Of a stretch of DNA of 64,000 nucleotides, positions 49,614-58,740 are shown piece after piece. Source of the stretch: Cryptosporangium arvum DSM 44712 (GTDB lineage: Bacteria > Actinomycetota > Actinomycetes > Mycobacteriales > Cryptosporangiaceae); assembly GCF_000585375.1 (NCBI RefSeq), contig NZ_KK073874.1:7909913-7973912 (forward strand), read 5' to 3'. The notes below the pieces were generated by a model. That model had not been told where the DNA came from, made no database searches, and saw only the letters and a list, made by a program, of their open reading frames with translations. How positions within the stretch are numbered: the stretch's first letter is position 1; each line of letters opens with the position of its first letter. The translations under genes and the position numbers were made by a program.

Positions 49614-50372
49614 GTGGCCGCTGTCAGTTCGTTCTCCGATCGAGGGGGCAACCCGCAGGACGTGTTCGTCCGGCTCGGCGTCGCGCTGCCCGGACTCGAC
49701 CTCCTTTTCCGCACGGGCACCGGTGTACCGGTCTGGGCGTACCCCGCCGAAGCCGGCGAGGGCTTCGACCACTGGCTGCGGTTACGGCGGCTGCACGAGC
49801 GCACGGGCCTCTACCCGTTCCTGGTCGGCCCCGGCGACGAGACCGCTGATCTGGCCTACATGGCCGAGAACGACAGCGACCCCACCGCCGTCGAACGAGG
49901 CCTGGCGATGGACGCCGCGCGCCGTCTCGCCGAGCTGGCCGACGCCCAGAACACGATGTCGATCGACGAAGTCTTCCTGAACCCCGATCTCGACGCCCAG
50001 CCCAGCCCCGAGCCGGAGTTCGTGTGGGACAAGCAGGAGACGCTCGTCGGGCTCATCCCGGCCCGGGCCGGTTACGAGGTGCCGGGCCTGCTCTCCTGGC
50101 AGGGCGCGGTGAACTGCGACATCGACGGCGCGGACCACGTCGCGATCCTCAAGCGCTGGCACGACCTGCACGGCGCTCAGCTCGTCACGCTCTCGTTCGA
50201 CATGCTGGAACTGCTGGTGCCGACGCCCCCGATGGACCCCCGCGAGGCGGCGACGACCGCGGTCGAGCAGTACGCGTACTGCCCCGACGCCGTCGACCAG
50301 GGCGTCGGCTCACTGGCCGCCCTGGCCGCCGGCCAGGTACGCAGCCCGAGCTGGTACTTCTGGTGGGACTAG
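49614..50372 (+). CDS. DUF4253 protein
   Basis: Protein of 252 residues with the DUF4253 C-terminal half: AILKRWHDLHGAQLVTLSFDMLELLVPTPPMDPREAATTAVEQYAYCPDAVDQG...SPSWYFWWD. The N-terminus has an acidic mixed domain. It is cytoplasmic and the function is unknown. It starts with GTG and overlaps the convergent TetR gene by four bases at the stops. Confidence 0.82.
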   Translation: MAAVSSFSDRGGNPQDVFVRLGVALPGLDLLFRTGTGVPVWAYPAEAGEGFDHWLRLRRLHERTGLYPFLVGPGDETADLAYMAENDSDPTAVERGLAMDAARRLAELADAQNTMSIDEVFLNPDLDAQPSPEPEFVWDKQETLVGLIPARAGYEVPGLLSWQGAVNCDIDGADHVAILKRWHDLHGAQLVTLSFDMLELLVPTPPMDPREAATTAVEQYAYCPDAVDQGVGSLAALAAGQVRSPSWYFWWD

Positions 50373-50956
50373 GGGCGTAGGCGCCCGCCGGTCTTCGGCG
50401 TCCGGGCGACCAGGCCGTCGAGGATGAGGCTCAGCCCCGCCTCGAAGGCGGACTCGTGGTCGATGAGGGGGAAGTCGGCGTCGGGGTCCGGCTCGCCGGC
50501 GACGTCGGCCTGTTCTTCGAGGACGCAGCCGACCGTGAAGCGACCGGCGGCGAGCATCGCCATCTGCGCGTCGAGCTCCGGTACGCCGGCGTTCGTGAGG
50601 AACGTCATCTTGTGCGCGATCCGGTCGCGGTCGGCGGGGCCGGGCAGTCCTCCGGCGTGCAGGCGGGCTCCGTCGCGGCGACGCAGGAGCGTTCGGCGGA
50701 AGCTGCGCATGTTGTCCAGGAACCACTCCCGCCAGTCGTCGGCGGGCCGGGGGAGCCGCGCGGTCGCGTGCGGCGCCATCGCCGCCTCGGCCATGGCCGC
50801 CAGCAAGTCCTCCTTCCTGCGGAAATGGAAGTAGAGCGACGGCTGCTGGATGCCCAGCCGCCGGGCCAGCAAGCGTGTGCTCATGCCGTCCAGCCCGACC
50901 TCGTCGAGTAGATCGAGCGCTTCGGCGACGACCGTCTGCCGGTCCACTTTTCCCAC
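50369..50956 (-). CDS. TetR repressor, TetR_C class
   Basis: Repressor of 195 residues. The HTH is VDRQTVVAEALDLLDEVGLDGMSTRLLARRLGIQQPSLYFHFRRKEDLLAAMAEAAM (about 4-60), very like classical tetracycline repressors (recognition helix QQPSLYFHFRRK). The C-terminal part is of the TetR_C type. It is divergent from a TetX-like monooxygenase with two tetO-like palindromes between, so drug-induced control of that enzyme is likely. Confidence 0.87.
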   Translation of the reverse strand: MGKVDRQTVVAEALDLLDEVGLDGMSTRLLARRLGIQQPSLYFHFRRKEDLLAAMAEAAMAPHATARLPRPADDWREWFLDNMRSFRRTLLRRRDGARLHAGGLPGPADRDRIAHKMTFLTNAGVPELDAQMAMLAAGRFTVGCVLEEQADVAGEPDPDADFPLIDHESAFEAGLSLILDGLVARTPKTGGRLRP

Positions 50957-50964
50957 CTTGACAA

Positions 50965-50979
50965 CCTATCGCTGATAGG
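50965..50979. promoter_or_regulatory. tetO-like operator 1
   Basis: CCTATCGCTGATAGG, a perfect 6-3-6 palindrome that closely matches the tet operator core. It fills the spacer after a TTGACA hexamer (50958-50963), the position of an operator that blocks the monooxygenase promoter. Confidence 0.7.
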
Positions 50980-50996
50980 CGACTCTCCTCAAGCAC

Positions 50997-51009
50997 CTAT
51001 CAGTGATAG
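50997..51009. promoter_or_regulatory. tetO-like operator 2
   Basis: CTATCAGTGATAG, identical to the core of the classical tetO2 operator, 17 bases after operator 1. It lies between the expected transcription start and the AGGG Shine-Dalgarno of the monooxygenase. Confidence 0.75.
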
Positions 51010-51022
51010 TCGGAGGGATGCC

Positions 51023-52252
51023 ATGACGAAGCTGCGTGTGCTCATCGCCGGAGCCGGGGTGACCGGGGAAGCGCTGGCGTTCTGGCTGTCGAGAGGCGGC
51101 CACCACGTCGTCGTCGCGGAGCGCTCCCCCGAGCTGCGCGCTTACGGCGCCCAGGTGGATCTGCGAGGCCAGGGAATCGACGCGGCGAAGGCCATGGGGC
51201 TGCTGGACCGCATCGCGGAGCACCTCGTCGACGAACCGGGGGTGGCGTTCGTCGACCGGAACGGCCGGACGCGGGGCACGATCATGGCGAACACGTCCGG
51301 CACCGGGCGGCAGACGCTGACCTCGGAGTACGAGATCATGCGCGGCGATCTCGTCCAGCTGCTGCACGACGCGAACGGCGAGGGCGTCGACTACCGCTTC
51401 GGCGTGGGCGTCGACGGCTTCGACCAGGACGAGCGCGGAGTGACCGCGCGCTTCTCCGACGGCTCGGCCGAGGACTTCGACCTGCTCGTCGGCGCCGACG
51501 GGCAAGGGTCACGCCTGCGTCGCGCCGTGGTCCCCGACGATCGCGACCCGTACCGGCACATCGGGATCCACATGGCGTACTGGTTCGTCCCGCGCATCGC
51601 CTCCGACGGACGCATCCGGGACACCTACCTCGCCCCGCGGGGTCGTCAGATCATGCGTCGCAGCCACAACGCGACCGAGACCCAGGCGTACTTCGTCCAG
51701 CGCGACAGCTCCCCGGACTTCTCGGCGATCCACCGTCGCCCCACCGCCGACCAGCAGGCGTTCTGGGCCGACCGCTTCCGCGACGCCGGCTGGCAGGCCC
51801 AGCGTTTCATCGACGGCATGCCGGACAGCCCGTTCTTCTACTCCCAGGAGGTCGTGCAGGTCCGGATCGACCGCTGGTCCCGGGGCCGGGTGGTGCTCGC
51901 CGGTGACGCCGCGCACTGCGCGTCGCCCTACAGCGGCATGGGCATCTCCGGTGGCCTCGTCGGCGCCTACGTCCTGGCCGGACAGCTCAACCGTCGCGCC
52001 GACGACCTGCCGACGGCGCTGGCGAACTACGAGACCGAGCTGCGGCCGTTCGTCGACGAGATCCAGGGCACCGTGAACCCGAGGATCCTGAACCTGGCCA
52101 TGCCGGCGAAGCAGGTCGGGATCGACCTCTTGCTCGGCGTGACCGGCCTGGCCACGGCGCTGCGCATCCCGGAGCTGGTGGCACGCTTCGCCACCGAGGA
52201 CCGGGGCGGCGGCTGGCGGCTGCCGCCGAGCCCGGTGCCGCCGCGAGGATGA
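51023..52252 (+). CDS. FAD-dependent monooxygenase, TetX-like
   Basis: Class A flavin monooxygenase of 409 residues: GxGxxG motif LIAGAGVTGEALAFWLSRGG at 8-27, ERSPELRAYGAQVDLRGQG, the DG motif DLLVGADGQGSRLRRAV near 155 and the GD motif GRVVLAGDAAHCASPYSGMGISGG near 290. The architecture and the TetR/tetO control point to tetracycline or aromatic polyketide hydroxylation. Resistance is inference; biosynthetic tailoring enzymes share these motifs. CGGAGGG lies before the ATG at 51023. Confidence 0.85.
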   Translation: MTKLRVLIAGAGVTGEALAFWLSRGGHHVVVAERSPELRAYGAQVDLRGQGIDAAKAMGLLDRIAEHLVDEPGVAFVDRNGRTRGTIMANTSGTGRQTLTSEYEIMRGDLVQLLHDANGEGVDYRFGVGVDGFDQDERGVTARFSDGSAEDFDLLVGADGQGSRLRRAVVPDDRDPYRHIGIHMAYWFVPRIASDGRIRDTYLAPRGRQIMRRSHNATETQAYFVQRDSSPDFSAIHRRPTADQQAFWADRFRDAGWQAQRFIDGMPDSPFFYSQEVVQVRIDRWSRGRVVLAGDAAHCASPYSGMGISGGLVGAYVLAGQLNRRADDLPTALANYETELRPFVDEIQGTVNPRILNLAMPAKQVGIDLLLGVTGLATALRIPELVARFATEDRGGGWRLPPSPVPPRG

Positions 52253-52256
52253 GCCG

Positions 52257-52601
52257 TCAGCCGGCTTCGCGGTAGCGGTAGCGGCGCCGGAGGTTCCACC
52301 AGGTCATCAGCGGATCCAGGGCGGCGAGCACGTTGGGGAACGTCCGGTCCCAGGGCAGGATCTCGTCGACGGGGAGTACCCGCCATTCGTCGGAGTGCAG
52401 CCAGGTGAGCTCGCCGACCAGCACCGCGGAACCCCGGGAGGGGCCCCGGTCGCGGTGCGGGCCGTAGAGCAGCCAGCGGTCGTGGGCGACGCGGAGCGTC
52501 ATCCAGCCGGGCGGGAGGTACTGGGCGAAGGTGTCGGTCGGCGGGGCTGACTGATCGAGGCTGGGCGTTTCACGGCCCACAGCGAGCGAGTCGACGTCCA
52601 T
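52257..52601 (-). CDS. Conserved-type hypothetical protein, 114 residues
   Basis: Soluble protein not recognised: DTFAQYLPPGWMTLRVAHDRWLLYGPHRDRGPSRGSAVLVGELTWLHSDEWRVLPVDEILPWDRTFPNVLAALDPLMTWWNLRRRYRYREAG. Many aromatics and Trp suggest a folded domain. The ATG at 52601 (MDVDSLAVG) is favoured. It converges on the monooxygenase with four bases between stops. Confidence 0.55.
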   Translation of the reverse strand: MDVDSLAVGRETPSLDQSAPPTDTFAQYLPPGWMTLRVAHDRWLLYGPHRDRGPSRGSAVLVGELTWLHSDEWRVLPVDEILPWDRTFPNVLAALDPLMTWWNLRRRYRYREAG

Positions 52602-52676
52602 GCCCGTAAATACGGACGCCGAGAGTTTTCGGATCGACCGGGATGCAATTCCCATCCAGCGTTGGCATGCTCGCGC

Positions 52677-54059
52677 TTACTGGTCCAGCCAGTCGAGGAT
52701 GACCGCGGCGGTCCAGGACTGGCGGCGGCTGCCCAGCGCCTCGCCGGTCAGCGGCTCGTAGTACTCGGAGAACGCGCCGTCGCCGACGAGTTTGAGCGTC
52801 TCGGCCCGCAGGGTCCGCGCCTCGGCGGCGTGGCCGTGGCGGGCATGCGCCCACCCGAACAACCAAGACACCACCGGCCACTGGGGGCCACGCCAGTACT
52901 CACGCGACTTGAAGCCCGCGGAGTCCGGCGACACCGTCGGCGGCACCTTCGCGACCAGGTCCGGGTGCCCGGCCCAGCGCGGCCCGTGCAGCGTCGCGAT
53001 CAGCGCGGCCTCGGCGTCGGCATCGAGACCGCCACAGATCAACGGCGCGAAACCGGCGAGGGTCTCGACGTCGATCCAGCGCCCGGTGCGCCGGTCGAAG
53101 TCCCGGGCGAGTCCGGTCTCCGGCGAGCACGACGCGGCGACGGCGGCACGCGACCGGGCCGCCCAGCCGCGCAGGTCGGCGACCTGGGCCGCAGGCATCC
53201 CGAACTCGGCGCCCAGGTCGGCGAGCACGTCCGAGGCCACCGCGAAGATCGCACTGACGAGTACGTCGGCGACCAGGAAGCTGCACGTCTCGTACACCTT
53301 CACCGGGTCGTAGGAGACGCGGCGCATCTCCTCGATCAGCCAAAGATAACGGTCGTACTCCAGGTCGGTGGGCCGCTCGGCGCCGTCGCGCACCAGCTCG
53401 CGGTCGAGCCGGACGTACGGCGGCAGGTCGGAGCCGGGGACGACGGCCGAGTACGGCTGGTCCCAGCGCGGCGAGTTGTCCATGCCGGACTCCCAGCCGT
53501 GCACGACCGCGACGAGGCCGGTGCCCTCCGGGTCGCGGTAGCGCGCCAGCCAGGCGTGCCAGCGGTAGAGCGAGTCCCAGGAGTCGAGGACCAGCTTCTC
53601 CCCGGCCGCCCGGTCCTCGTCGGAGCCCCGGCGGGCCACCTCGAGAATGCGGCCGACCGCGATCGAGTGCACGGGCGGCTGGCAGATGCCCGACGTCAGC
53701 GGCGCGTTCGGCGCGGACGCGGACAGTTCCGCGGTGCCCCAGCGCCCGGGGCCCGGGAAGTAGCCACCACGGTCGCCGTAGACGATGTGCGGGATCATGC
53801 CGTCGGCCCACTGCGCGGCCAGGAGCGTGCGGATCTCCTGCCCCGCGCGCTCGATGCCCAGGTGCGCCAGGCCGATCGAGATGAACGCGGCGTCCCAGCT
53901 CCACATGTGCGGGTAGAGCGCCGGCGCGGCGGTCACCATCGTGCCGATGTCGTTGCTGCGCAGCACGTCGGCTGCTTCCATCGCCAGGTCGGCGACTCCG
54001 CAGCCGCGACGGTTCCGGACAGGCAACAGGGCAGGCAGGGCAGAAGGCCCGGCGGTCAT
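52677..54059 (-). CDS. ggh: GH63-like glycosidase, probable glucosylglycerate hydrolase
   Basis: (Alpha/alpha)6-barrel glycosidase of 460 residues close in size and motifs to mycobacterial glucosylglycerate hydrolase (about 446 residues), which releases glucose and glycerate from the compatible solute made under nitrogen starvation. Visible: YPHMWSWDAAFISIGLAHLG (substrate loop and catalytic Asp region), HGWESGMDNSPRWD, SREYWRGPQWPVVSW and SEYYEPLTGEALG (Glu region). It is cytoplasmic with no signal peptide. The ATG at 54059 is favoured over upstream frames. Mannosylglycerate activity is also possible. Confidence 0.82.
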   Translation of the reverse strand: MTAGPSALPALLPVRNRRGCGVADLAMEAADVLRSNDIGTMVTAAPALYPHMWSWDAAFISIGLAHLGIERAGQEIRTLLAAQWADGMIPHIVYGDRGGYFPGPGRWGTAELSASAPNAPLTSGICQPPVHSIAVGRILEVARRGSDEDRAAGEKLVLDSWDSLYRWHAWLARYRDPEGTGLVAVVHGWESGMDNSPRWDQPYSAVVPGSDLPPYVRLDRELVRDGAERPTDLEYDRYLWLIEEMRRVSYDPVKVYETCSFLVADVLVSAIFAVASDVLADLGAEFGMPAAQVADLRGWAARSRAAVAASCSPETGLARDFDRRTGRWIDVETLAGFAPLICGGLDADAEAALIATLHGPRWAGHPDLVAKVPPTVSPDSAGFKSREYWRGPQWPVVSWLFGWAHARHGHAAEARTLRAETLKLVGDGAFSEYYEPLTGEALGSRRQSWTAAVILDWLDQ

Positions 54060-54456
54060 GACGGTCTCCAACGCGACTAATCGTTCGGTGGGCACACCGG
54101 CCGGCCCGGCACACGGTGATGCGTGCGGCAGGCACAGGGCGCCAGGCGTCAACAACGACGCCACGGCCGGATGGTCGGGGGGCCCACCGGCGGTAGCCGG
54201 CTGCGGATGGAGCCACTCCCTTGCGTCGACCCCTCGAGCCACCTGGTTGACACGTGGTGTTCGCGGTCGAGCAACAAGAACGTTACAGAGTTTGATGAGC
54301 AGGCGGTATCGCGGCGCGGTCCGTCAGCAGGTCGGACCGCGTCAGCCTTTCGCCGTCAGAGTTCGTCCGGGTGGTCATCACCGCAGGACGCTCCGGCAGT
54401 GTCGACGATTCGCCGCGGCCTGGCATGGCGGCGCCGTGGTATTGACGTGGCGGAGA
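54060..54456. other. Intergenic region without recognised gene
   Basis: About 400 bases between the start of the glycosidase gene and the end of the small membrane gene upstream. Open frames on both strands are shadows without Shine-Dalgarno or family signal; no repeat, hairpin terminator or RNA gene was recognised. It presumably holds the glycosidase promoter. Confidence 0.4.
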
Positions 54457-54831
54457 TCACGCTCGCTCCACCCCTCGGATTCCACGGAGTGGACCGAGCT
54501 TGCCTCGCACCGGAGCGCTGATCAGCACCGTTACCGTCGTTGCGACGGCGATCACGTGCGCGGCGACCCAGTCGCGGTGGTCGGCCGCCACACCGGCGTC
54601 GATCACCTGCTTCACGCAGAACGCTTCGTAGGCGGTGATCGCCAGCAGCAACAGCCACGGCACGGCATTCGCGCCGCGCCAGAGCCGGTAGAGCAGGAAG
54701 GCCTGCAGCAGGTAGGTCAGCAGGCCGACCGGCGAGTCGCCGGCGTCGGACACGTAGTACGCGTACGTGTCGACCACGAGCACGCCGAGCAGCAGCGTGC
54801 CGGGGCGCCGGAGCACCGTTCCCATGGTCAT
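54457..54831 (-). CDS. Small four-helix membrane protein, unknown
   Basis: Protein of 124 residues with about four helices (LLLGVLVVDTYAYYV, GLLTYLLQAFLLYRLW, WLLLLAITAYEAFCV, WVAAHVIAVATTVTVLI). The ATG at 54831 begins MTMGTVLRRPGTLL. It is not similar to any family I can name. It stands alone between the glycosidase and the kinase. Confidence 0.6.
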   Translation of the reverse strand: MTMGTVLRRPGTLLLGVLVVDTYAYYVSDAGDSPVGLLTYLLQAFLLYRLWRGANAVPWLLLLAITAYEAFCVKQVIDAGVAADHRDWVAAHVIAVATTVTVLISAPVRGKLGPLRGIRGVERA

Positions 54832-54886
54832 ACCGTGCCTATCGGGGCGTAACCGGTGCTTCGGAGGAAACCCCGGGGCCGGCTCC

Positions 54887-55852
54887 CTAAATCAACCCGT
54901 CCAGCCACCGAAGCGCCGCACGCGCCTCGGCGAGCTGGAACGCCCGCACCTCGGGGGCGTACCACGGCGCCGGTTCCAACCCCACCGTCACCAGGAACCC
55001 GGCCAGCGCCGCCACCGTCGCGGTGATCGTCGCCGGGGCGACGTCCCGGGTCAGCGGATGGGTACGGACGATCTCCGCGACGTCGAACGCGGGCGCGCTC
55101 GCGGCGACGCCCGGGAGCAGGAACACCAGATCCAGCCAGGGCGCCCCGACGCACGCGGACGGCCAGTCGACGAACCACACCCGCTCCTCGGTGAGCAGGA
55201 TGTTGTCGGCACGCAGGTCGCCGTGGAGCAGCGTGTCGCCGTCGGCACGCACCGACCAGCCGGCCTCCAGACGGGCGAACCGCTCGAGGTCGAAGTCGTG
55301 GTCGGGGAACGCCGCCCGTGCGGCCTCGGCCGCGGCCGGGTTGCTCGCGAGGTGGCGCCAGCCGGTCAGGTCGGCGGCCCAGTCGGTGACGAACCGCGGT
55401 TCGCCCAGCGGGGCCGGTGTGGTCGCCGCCGCGCACGTGGTCAGCGCCTCGAGGACCCGCTCCAGCTCGTCGGCGGTCCAGGGCAGCACCGGCGGTCGAC
55501 CGTCGACGTCGGTGCAGGCCAGCGCGGCCCAGCGCCCGTCGTCGTAGAACCCGAGCAGGCGCGGCGCCGGCGTGTCCGGCCCGAGCGCGTCCAGCACCCG
55601 CGCTTCGCGGCGGAGTTTCTCGACGTCGGACGGGCCGCGGTGCACACCGGCGGCCTTCAGGAAGGCCCGCCGTCCGTCGGCGAGGCGCACCCGCGACGCC
55701 AGGCCCGGGGTGAGCCCGAGCGGAACACTCACCGCCTCGGCGACCGGGGCCCCGAGCACGTGCTCGATCCCCGACCGCACCGCTCCCGGCAGCTCCGACC
55801 AGGTCGGACGGGGACGGCTCCGGCTGCCGGGACCGGTCGCGGGGATTTCCAC
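54887..55852 (-). CDS. APH/choline-kinase-like phosphotransferase
   Basis: Kinase-fold protein of 321 residues. The Gly-rich N-lobe gives Lys in GRRAFLKAAG near 65; the catalytic Brenner motif is LLHGDLRADNILLTEERVWFVDWPSACVGAPWLDLVFLLPG near 210-250, with the catalytic Asp in HGD and the metal Asp in VDWPS. Such proteins phosphorylate aminoglycosides, macrolides or small metabolites; nothing here fixes the substrate. It is divergent from the pentapeptide gene, 31 bases apart. Confidence 0.85.
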   Translation of the reverse strand: MEIPATGPGSRSRPRPTWSELPGAVRSGIEHVLGAPVAEAVSVPLGLTPGLASRVRLADGRRAFLKAAGVHRGPSDVEKLRREARVLDALGPDTPAPRLLGFYDDGRWAALACTDVDGRPPVLPWTADELERVLEALTTCAAATTPAPLGEPRFVTDWAADLTGWRHLASNPAAAEAARAAFPDHDFDLERFARLEAGWSVRADGDTLLHGDLRADNILLTEERVWFVDWPSACVGAPWLDLVFLLPGVAASAPAFDVAEIVRTHPLTRDVAPATITATVAALAGFLVTVGLEPAPWYAPEVRAFQLAEARAALRWLDGLI

Positions 55853-55883
55853 GGTGCCATTCTGGAGGAGCTACGGTTTCCCC

Positions 55884-56528
55884 GTGCCTCCGACCGGGAC
55901 CGCCCCCCGCCCACCCCAGCTGGATCTCGACCTCCTGGAACCCGCCGACGGGCCGATCGACGACGAGATCGACCTCTACCGCAACCACCTGACGGGCTCG
56001 TACGTCGGCGTGGCCGGGCGCGGCGAGATCGCCACCGTCTACGCCGACGGCGCCGACTTCACCGGCACCAAGTTCGAGCCGCTCGACGTGAGCGACGTGC
56101 GTATCGAGCGGTCGGACCTGGCCGGCGCCCGCTGGGAGGGAGTGTCGGCGCGGCGGCTGGAGATCGCCGACTCGCGGCTGGTCGGCTGGCGGCTGATCGC
56201 GACGTTCGCCGAGGACCTGCTGGTCACCGGCTCCCGCTGGGACAACGGCGGGTTGTACGTCCGCAGGGCCAAGGGCTCGATCGTGTTCCGCGACTGCACG
56301 TTCGCCGGCACGACGCTGCGCGGTGACCTCTCCGGGTTCGTGTTCGACAACTGCGACCTGGCCGGCGCGGAATTCGGCGCGGACGCGGCCCGCAAGTGCG
56401 ACCTGCGGAGCTCGCGCCTGGAGGGCGCCCGCGGCCTCACCACGCTGCGCGGCGCGCTCATCACGTCCGAGCAGGCCATCGGCCTGGCCGACGTCCTGGC
56501 CGCGGAGCTGGGCTTCACGATCTCGTAG
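55884..56528 (+). CDS. Pentapeptide-repeat protein
   Basis: Protein of 214 residues with right-handed helix repeats of A(D/N)LxX type: YADGADFTGTKFEPLDVSDVRIERSDLAGARWEGVSARRLEIADSRLVG and CTFAGTTLRGDLSGFVFDNCDLAGAEFGADAARKCDLRSSRLEGARGL. Some relatives shield DNA gyrase from quinolones; most have no known role. The GTG at 55884 follows TACGGT by eight bases and is probably leaderless. The frame is open upstream but antisense to the kinase. Confidence 0.82.
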   Translation: MPPTGTAPRPPQLDLDLLEPADGPIDDEIDLYRNHLTGSYVGVAGRGEIATVYADGADFTGTKFEPLDVSDVRIERSDLAGARWEGVSARRLEIADSRLVGWRLIATFAEDLLVTGSRWDNGGLYVRRAKGSIVFRDCTFAGTTLRGDLSGFVFDNCDLAGAEFGADAARKCDLRSSRLEGARGLTTLRGALITSEQAIGLADVLAAELGFTIS

Positions 56529-56551
56529 CGGCCGTATGGGAAAGTAACTCG

Positions 56552-57391
56552 GTGACATCGGAGCGGCAGCGGCTCATCATCGGCGAGGCCGTCGAGGTCG
56601 AGCTGCCGGTCGCGCGGCTCGCGACGAGGGCGACCGCGGTCGCGATCGACGCGTTCCTCCAGATCGTCATCCTGTTCGCGCTCAACATCGCGCTCGCGCA
56701 GGCGGCGATCGAGGCGAACATCGCGGTGCAGGCCACGCTGTCGATCCTGACCCTGGTGTTCGTGTTCGTGGTCTGGCCGGTCGCGTTCGAGACGTTCACA
56801 CGTGGACGCAGCCCGGGGAAGTTCGCGCTCGGGCTGCGCGTGGTGCGTGACGACGGCGGTCCGATCCGGTTCCGACACGCGCTGACCCGCGGTCTGATCG
56901 GCGTCGCGGTGGAGTGGCCCGGCCTGTTGCTGGCGCCGCTGACCTGGATCTTCGGATCGGCCTGCATTTTGTTCACGGCCAGGGCCAAACGGCTGGGCGA
57001 TCTCGCCGCCGGCACGATCGTCCTGGTCGAACGGCTACCCGATCTGAGCCGCACGCCGATCGTGATGCCGCCCGAGCTGGCGCAATGGGCCCGGGATCTC
57101 GACCTTACCGGCATCGACGACGCGCTGGCGATGACGCTCCGGCAGTTCCTGACCCGGGCGCAGGGCATGCGGGCCGAGGCCCGGGTGTCACTCGGGCGGC
57201 GGCTGGCCGACGAGATCTACCAGAGCACGACCCCTCCCCCGCCGCCGGGCACGCCCGCGTGGGCCTACCTCACCGCGGTACTGGCCGAGCGGCGGCGGCG
57301 GGAGGCCGAGCGGCTCGCGGCCCGGCGCGCGGTCGTCGCGCTCGGCGCACCGGGCCTGCCCGATCACCGGAACAGCGTTTCTCCCCAGTAA
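56552..57391 (+). CDS. RDD-family membrane protein
   Basis: Protein of 279 residues with three or four helices: LATRATAVAIDAFLQIVILFALNIAL (with the RDD-type Arg and Asp), LSILTLVFVFVVWPVAFE and a third near residue 130. The conserved TRGRSPGKFALGLRVVRDDGGPIRF and RLGDLAAGTIVLV segments follow. The C-terminal 100 residues are hydrophilic and helical (FLTRAQGMRAEARVSLGRRLADEIY). Some RDD proteins are Na+/H+ transporters or membrane-shaping proteins. The GTG start is 23 bases after the pentapeptide gene. The end overlaps efeB by 28 bases. Confidence 0.83.
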   Translation: MTSERQRLIIGEAVEVELPVARLATRATAVAIDAFLQIVILFALNIALAQAAIEANIAVQATLSILTLVFVFVVWPVAFETFTRGRSPGKFALGLRVVRDDGGPIRFRHALTRGLIGVAVEWPGLLLAPLTWIFGSACILFTARAKRLGDLAAGTIVLVERLPDLSRTPIVMPPELAQWARDLDLTGIDDALAMTLRQFLTRAQGMRAEARVSLGRRLADEIYQSTTPPPPPGTPAWAYLTAVLAERRRREAERLAARRAVVALGAPGLPDHRNSVSPQ

Positions 57392-58677
57392 CCGCCCCGT
57401 TCGACGCCCGGCGGGACGGCGTAGACCGCGCTGCCGACGTGCTTGACGTACTCGTTCATCGCGTCGGTACGGGCCAGGTTCTGCTGGATCGGGATGAACT
57501 GCTTACGCGGATCACGCTGGTAGGCGAGGAAGAACAACCCGGCGTCCAGGCGGCCCAGACCGTCCGAGCCGTCGACGAAGTTGTAGCCGCGGCGCAACAG
57601 CCGAGCCCCGTTGTTGAAGTCGGGGTGCGCCAGCCGGGTGTGCGCGTTCTCGGCGATGACCGGCTCGGACGCGCCGGTGACCGTGTCGAACTCGAATTCG
57701 TCGAACTCGGCCGCGCTCTCGTCGGGGCTGGTCGTGGGCGCCCCGGTGCCCTTGAAGCGGCCGAAGATCATCTGCTGCTCGTCCAGCGACGTGCGGTCCC
57801 ACGTCTCGATGTGCATCCGCATGCGACGGGCGACCAGGTAGGAGCCGTTGGCCATCCACGGTGCGCCGTCGGCTTCCGCGGCCCAGAGCTGCTCCTCGAG
57901 CAGCTTCGCGTCCTCAGCCTTGAGGTTGGCCGTGCCGTCCTTGAACCCGAACAGGTTACGCGGGGTGGCCTGGTCCCGGGACGTCGACGACGTACGGCCG
58001 AAGCCCAGCTGCGACCAGCGCACGGCCACCGCGCCGAACCCGATCCGGGCGAGGTTGCGCACGGCGTGCACGGCCACCTGGGGGTCGTGGGCGCAGGCCT
58101 GGATCGCGATGTCCCCGCCGGAGCGCGCCTCCTCCAGGTCGTCGCCGGGAAACGCCGGCAGGTCGACGAGCGCGGGCGGACGCCGTGACGTCAGCCCGAA
58201 ACGCTTGTCGAACAACGACGGGCCGAACCCGATCGTCAGCGTGAGCTGCGACGGGGGTAGCCCGAGCGCCTCGCCGGTGTCCGCGGGCGGCGCCTCGACG
58301 AGCCCGCCGAGGTCACCGGCCGGGTCACCGGCGGTCATCCGCTCCGCGGCCTTCGTCCATTCCCGCATCAAGTCGACGAGGTCGGCGCGGTTCTCGGTCG
58401 TGACGTCGAAGCTGACGAAGTGCAGGCGGTCCTGCGCCGGGGTCGTGATACCGGCCTGGTGCGTGCCGTGGAACGGCACCGAGCCGGCGGCGTCACCGCC
58501 GGACGAGCGCGCACCCGAGCGCGCGTCCGCGACCACGTACCCCCCGGCCGCGGCGGCCCCGAGGCCGGCGAGCCCGGCCGCGCCCGCGCCCAGCAACCGC
58601 CGCCGCGAGAACCCCCGCTTCTCGGTCGGAGCCTCGGCGGGGATCGCCGGAACTTCGCTCTCGGTGGACGCTTCCAT
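57364..58677 (-). CDS. efeB: Dye-decolorizing peroxidase EfeB, Tat-exported
   Basis: Haem peroxidase of 437 residues exported by the Tat pathway (twin-Arg motif GFSRRRLLGAG at about 22-32). Its DyP motif is NLFGFKDGTANL, and the proximal His is in ENAHTRLAHP. In the EfeUOB ferrous/ferric uptake system it oxidises or processes iron outside the membrane. The ATG at 58677 has GGGAGGG before it; an in-frame ATG lies at 58695. It is the third gene of the operon, 63 bases after efeO. Confidence 0.92.
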   Translation of the reverse strand: MEASTESEVPAIPAEAPTEKRGFSRRRLLGAGAAGLAGLGAAAAGGYVVADARSGARSSGGDAAGSVPFHGTHQAGITTPAQDRLHFVSFDVTTENRADLVDLMREWTKAAERMTAGDPAGDLGGLVEAPPADTGEALGLPPSQLTLTIGFGPSLFDKRFGLTSRRPPALVDLPAFPGDDLEEARSGGDIAIQACAHDPQVAVHAVRNLARIGFGAVAVRWSQLGFGRTSSTSRDQATPRNLFGFKDGTANLKAEDAKLLEEQLWAAEADGAPWMANGSYLVARRMRMHIETWDRTSLDEQQMIFGRFKGTGAPTTSPDESAAEFDEFEFDTVTGASEPVIAENAHTRLAHPDFNNGARLLRRGYNFVDGSDGLGRLDAGLFFLAYQRDPRKQFIPIQQNLARTDAMNEYVKHVGSAVYAVPPGVERGGYWGETLFR

Positions 58678-58740
58678 GCTCAGCCCTCCCATCACGTCTC
58701 GAGGGCACCCCGGTGTGCGACCGGGGCGCCCTCGAACGGC

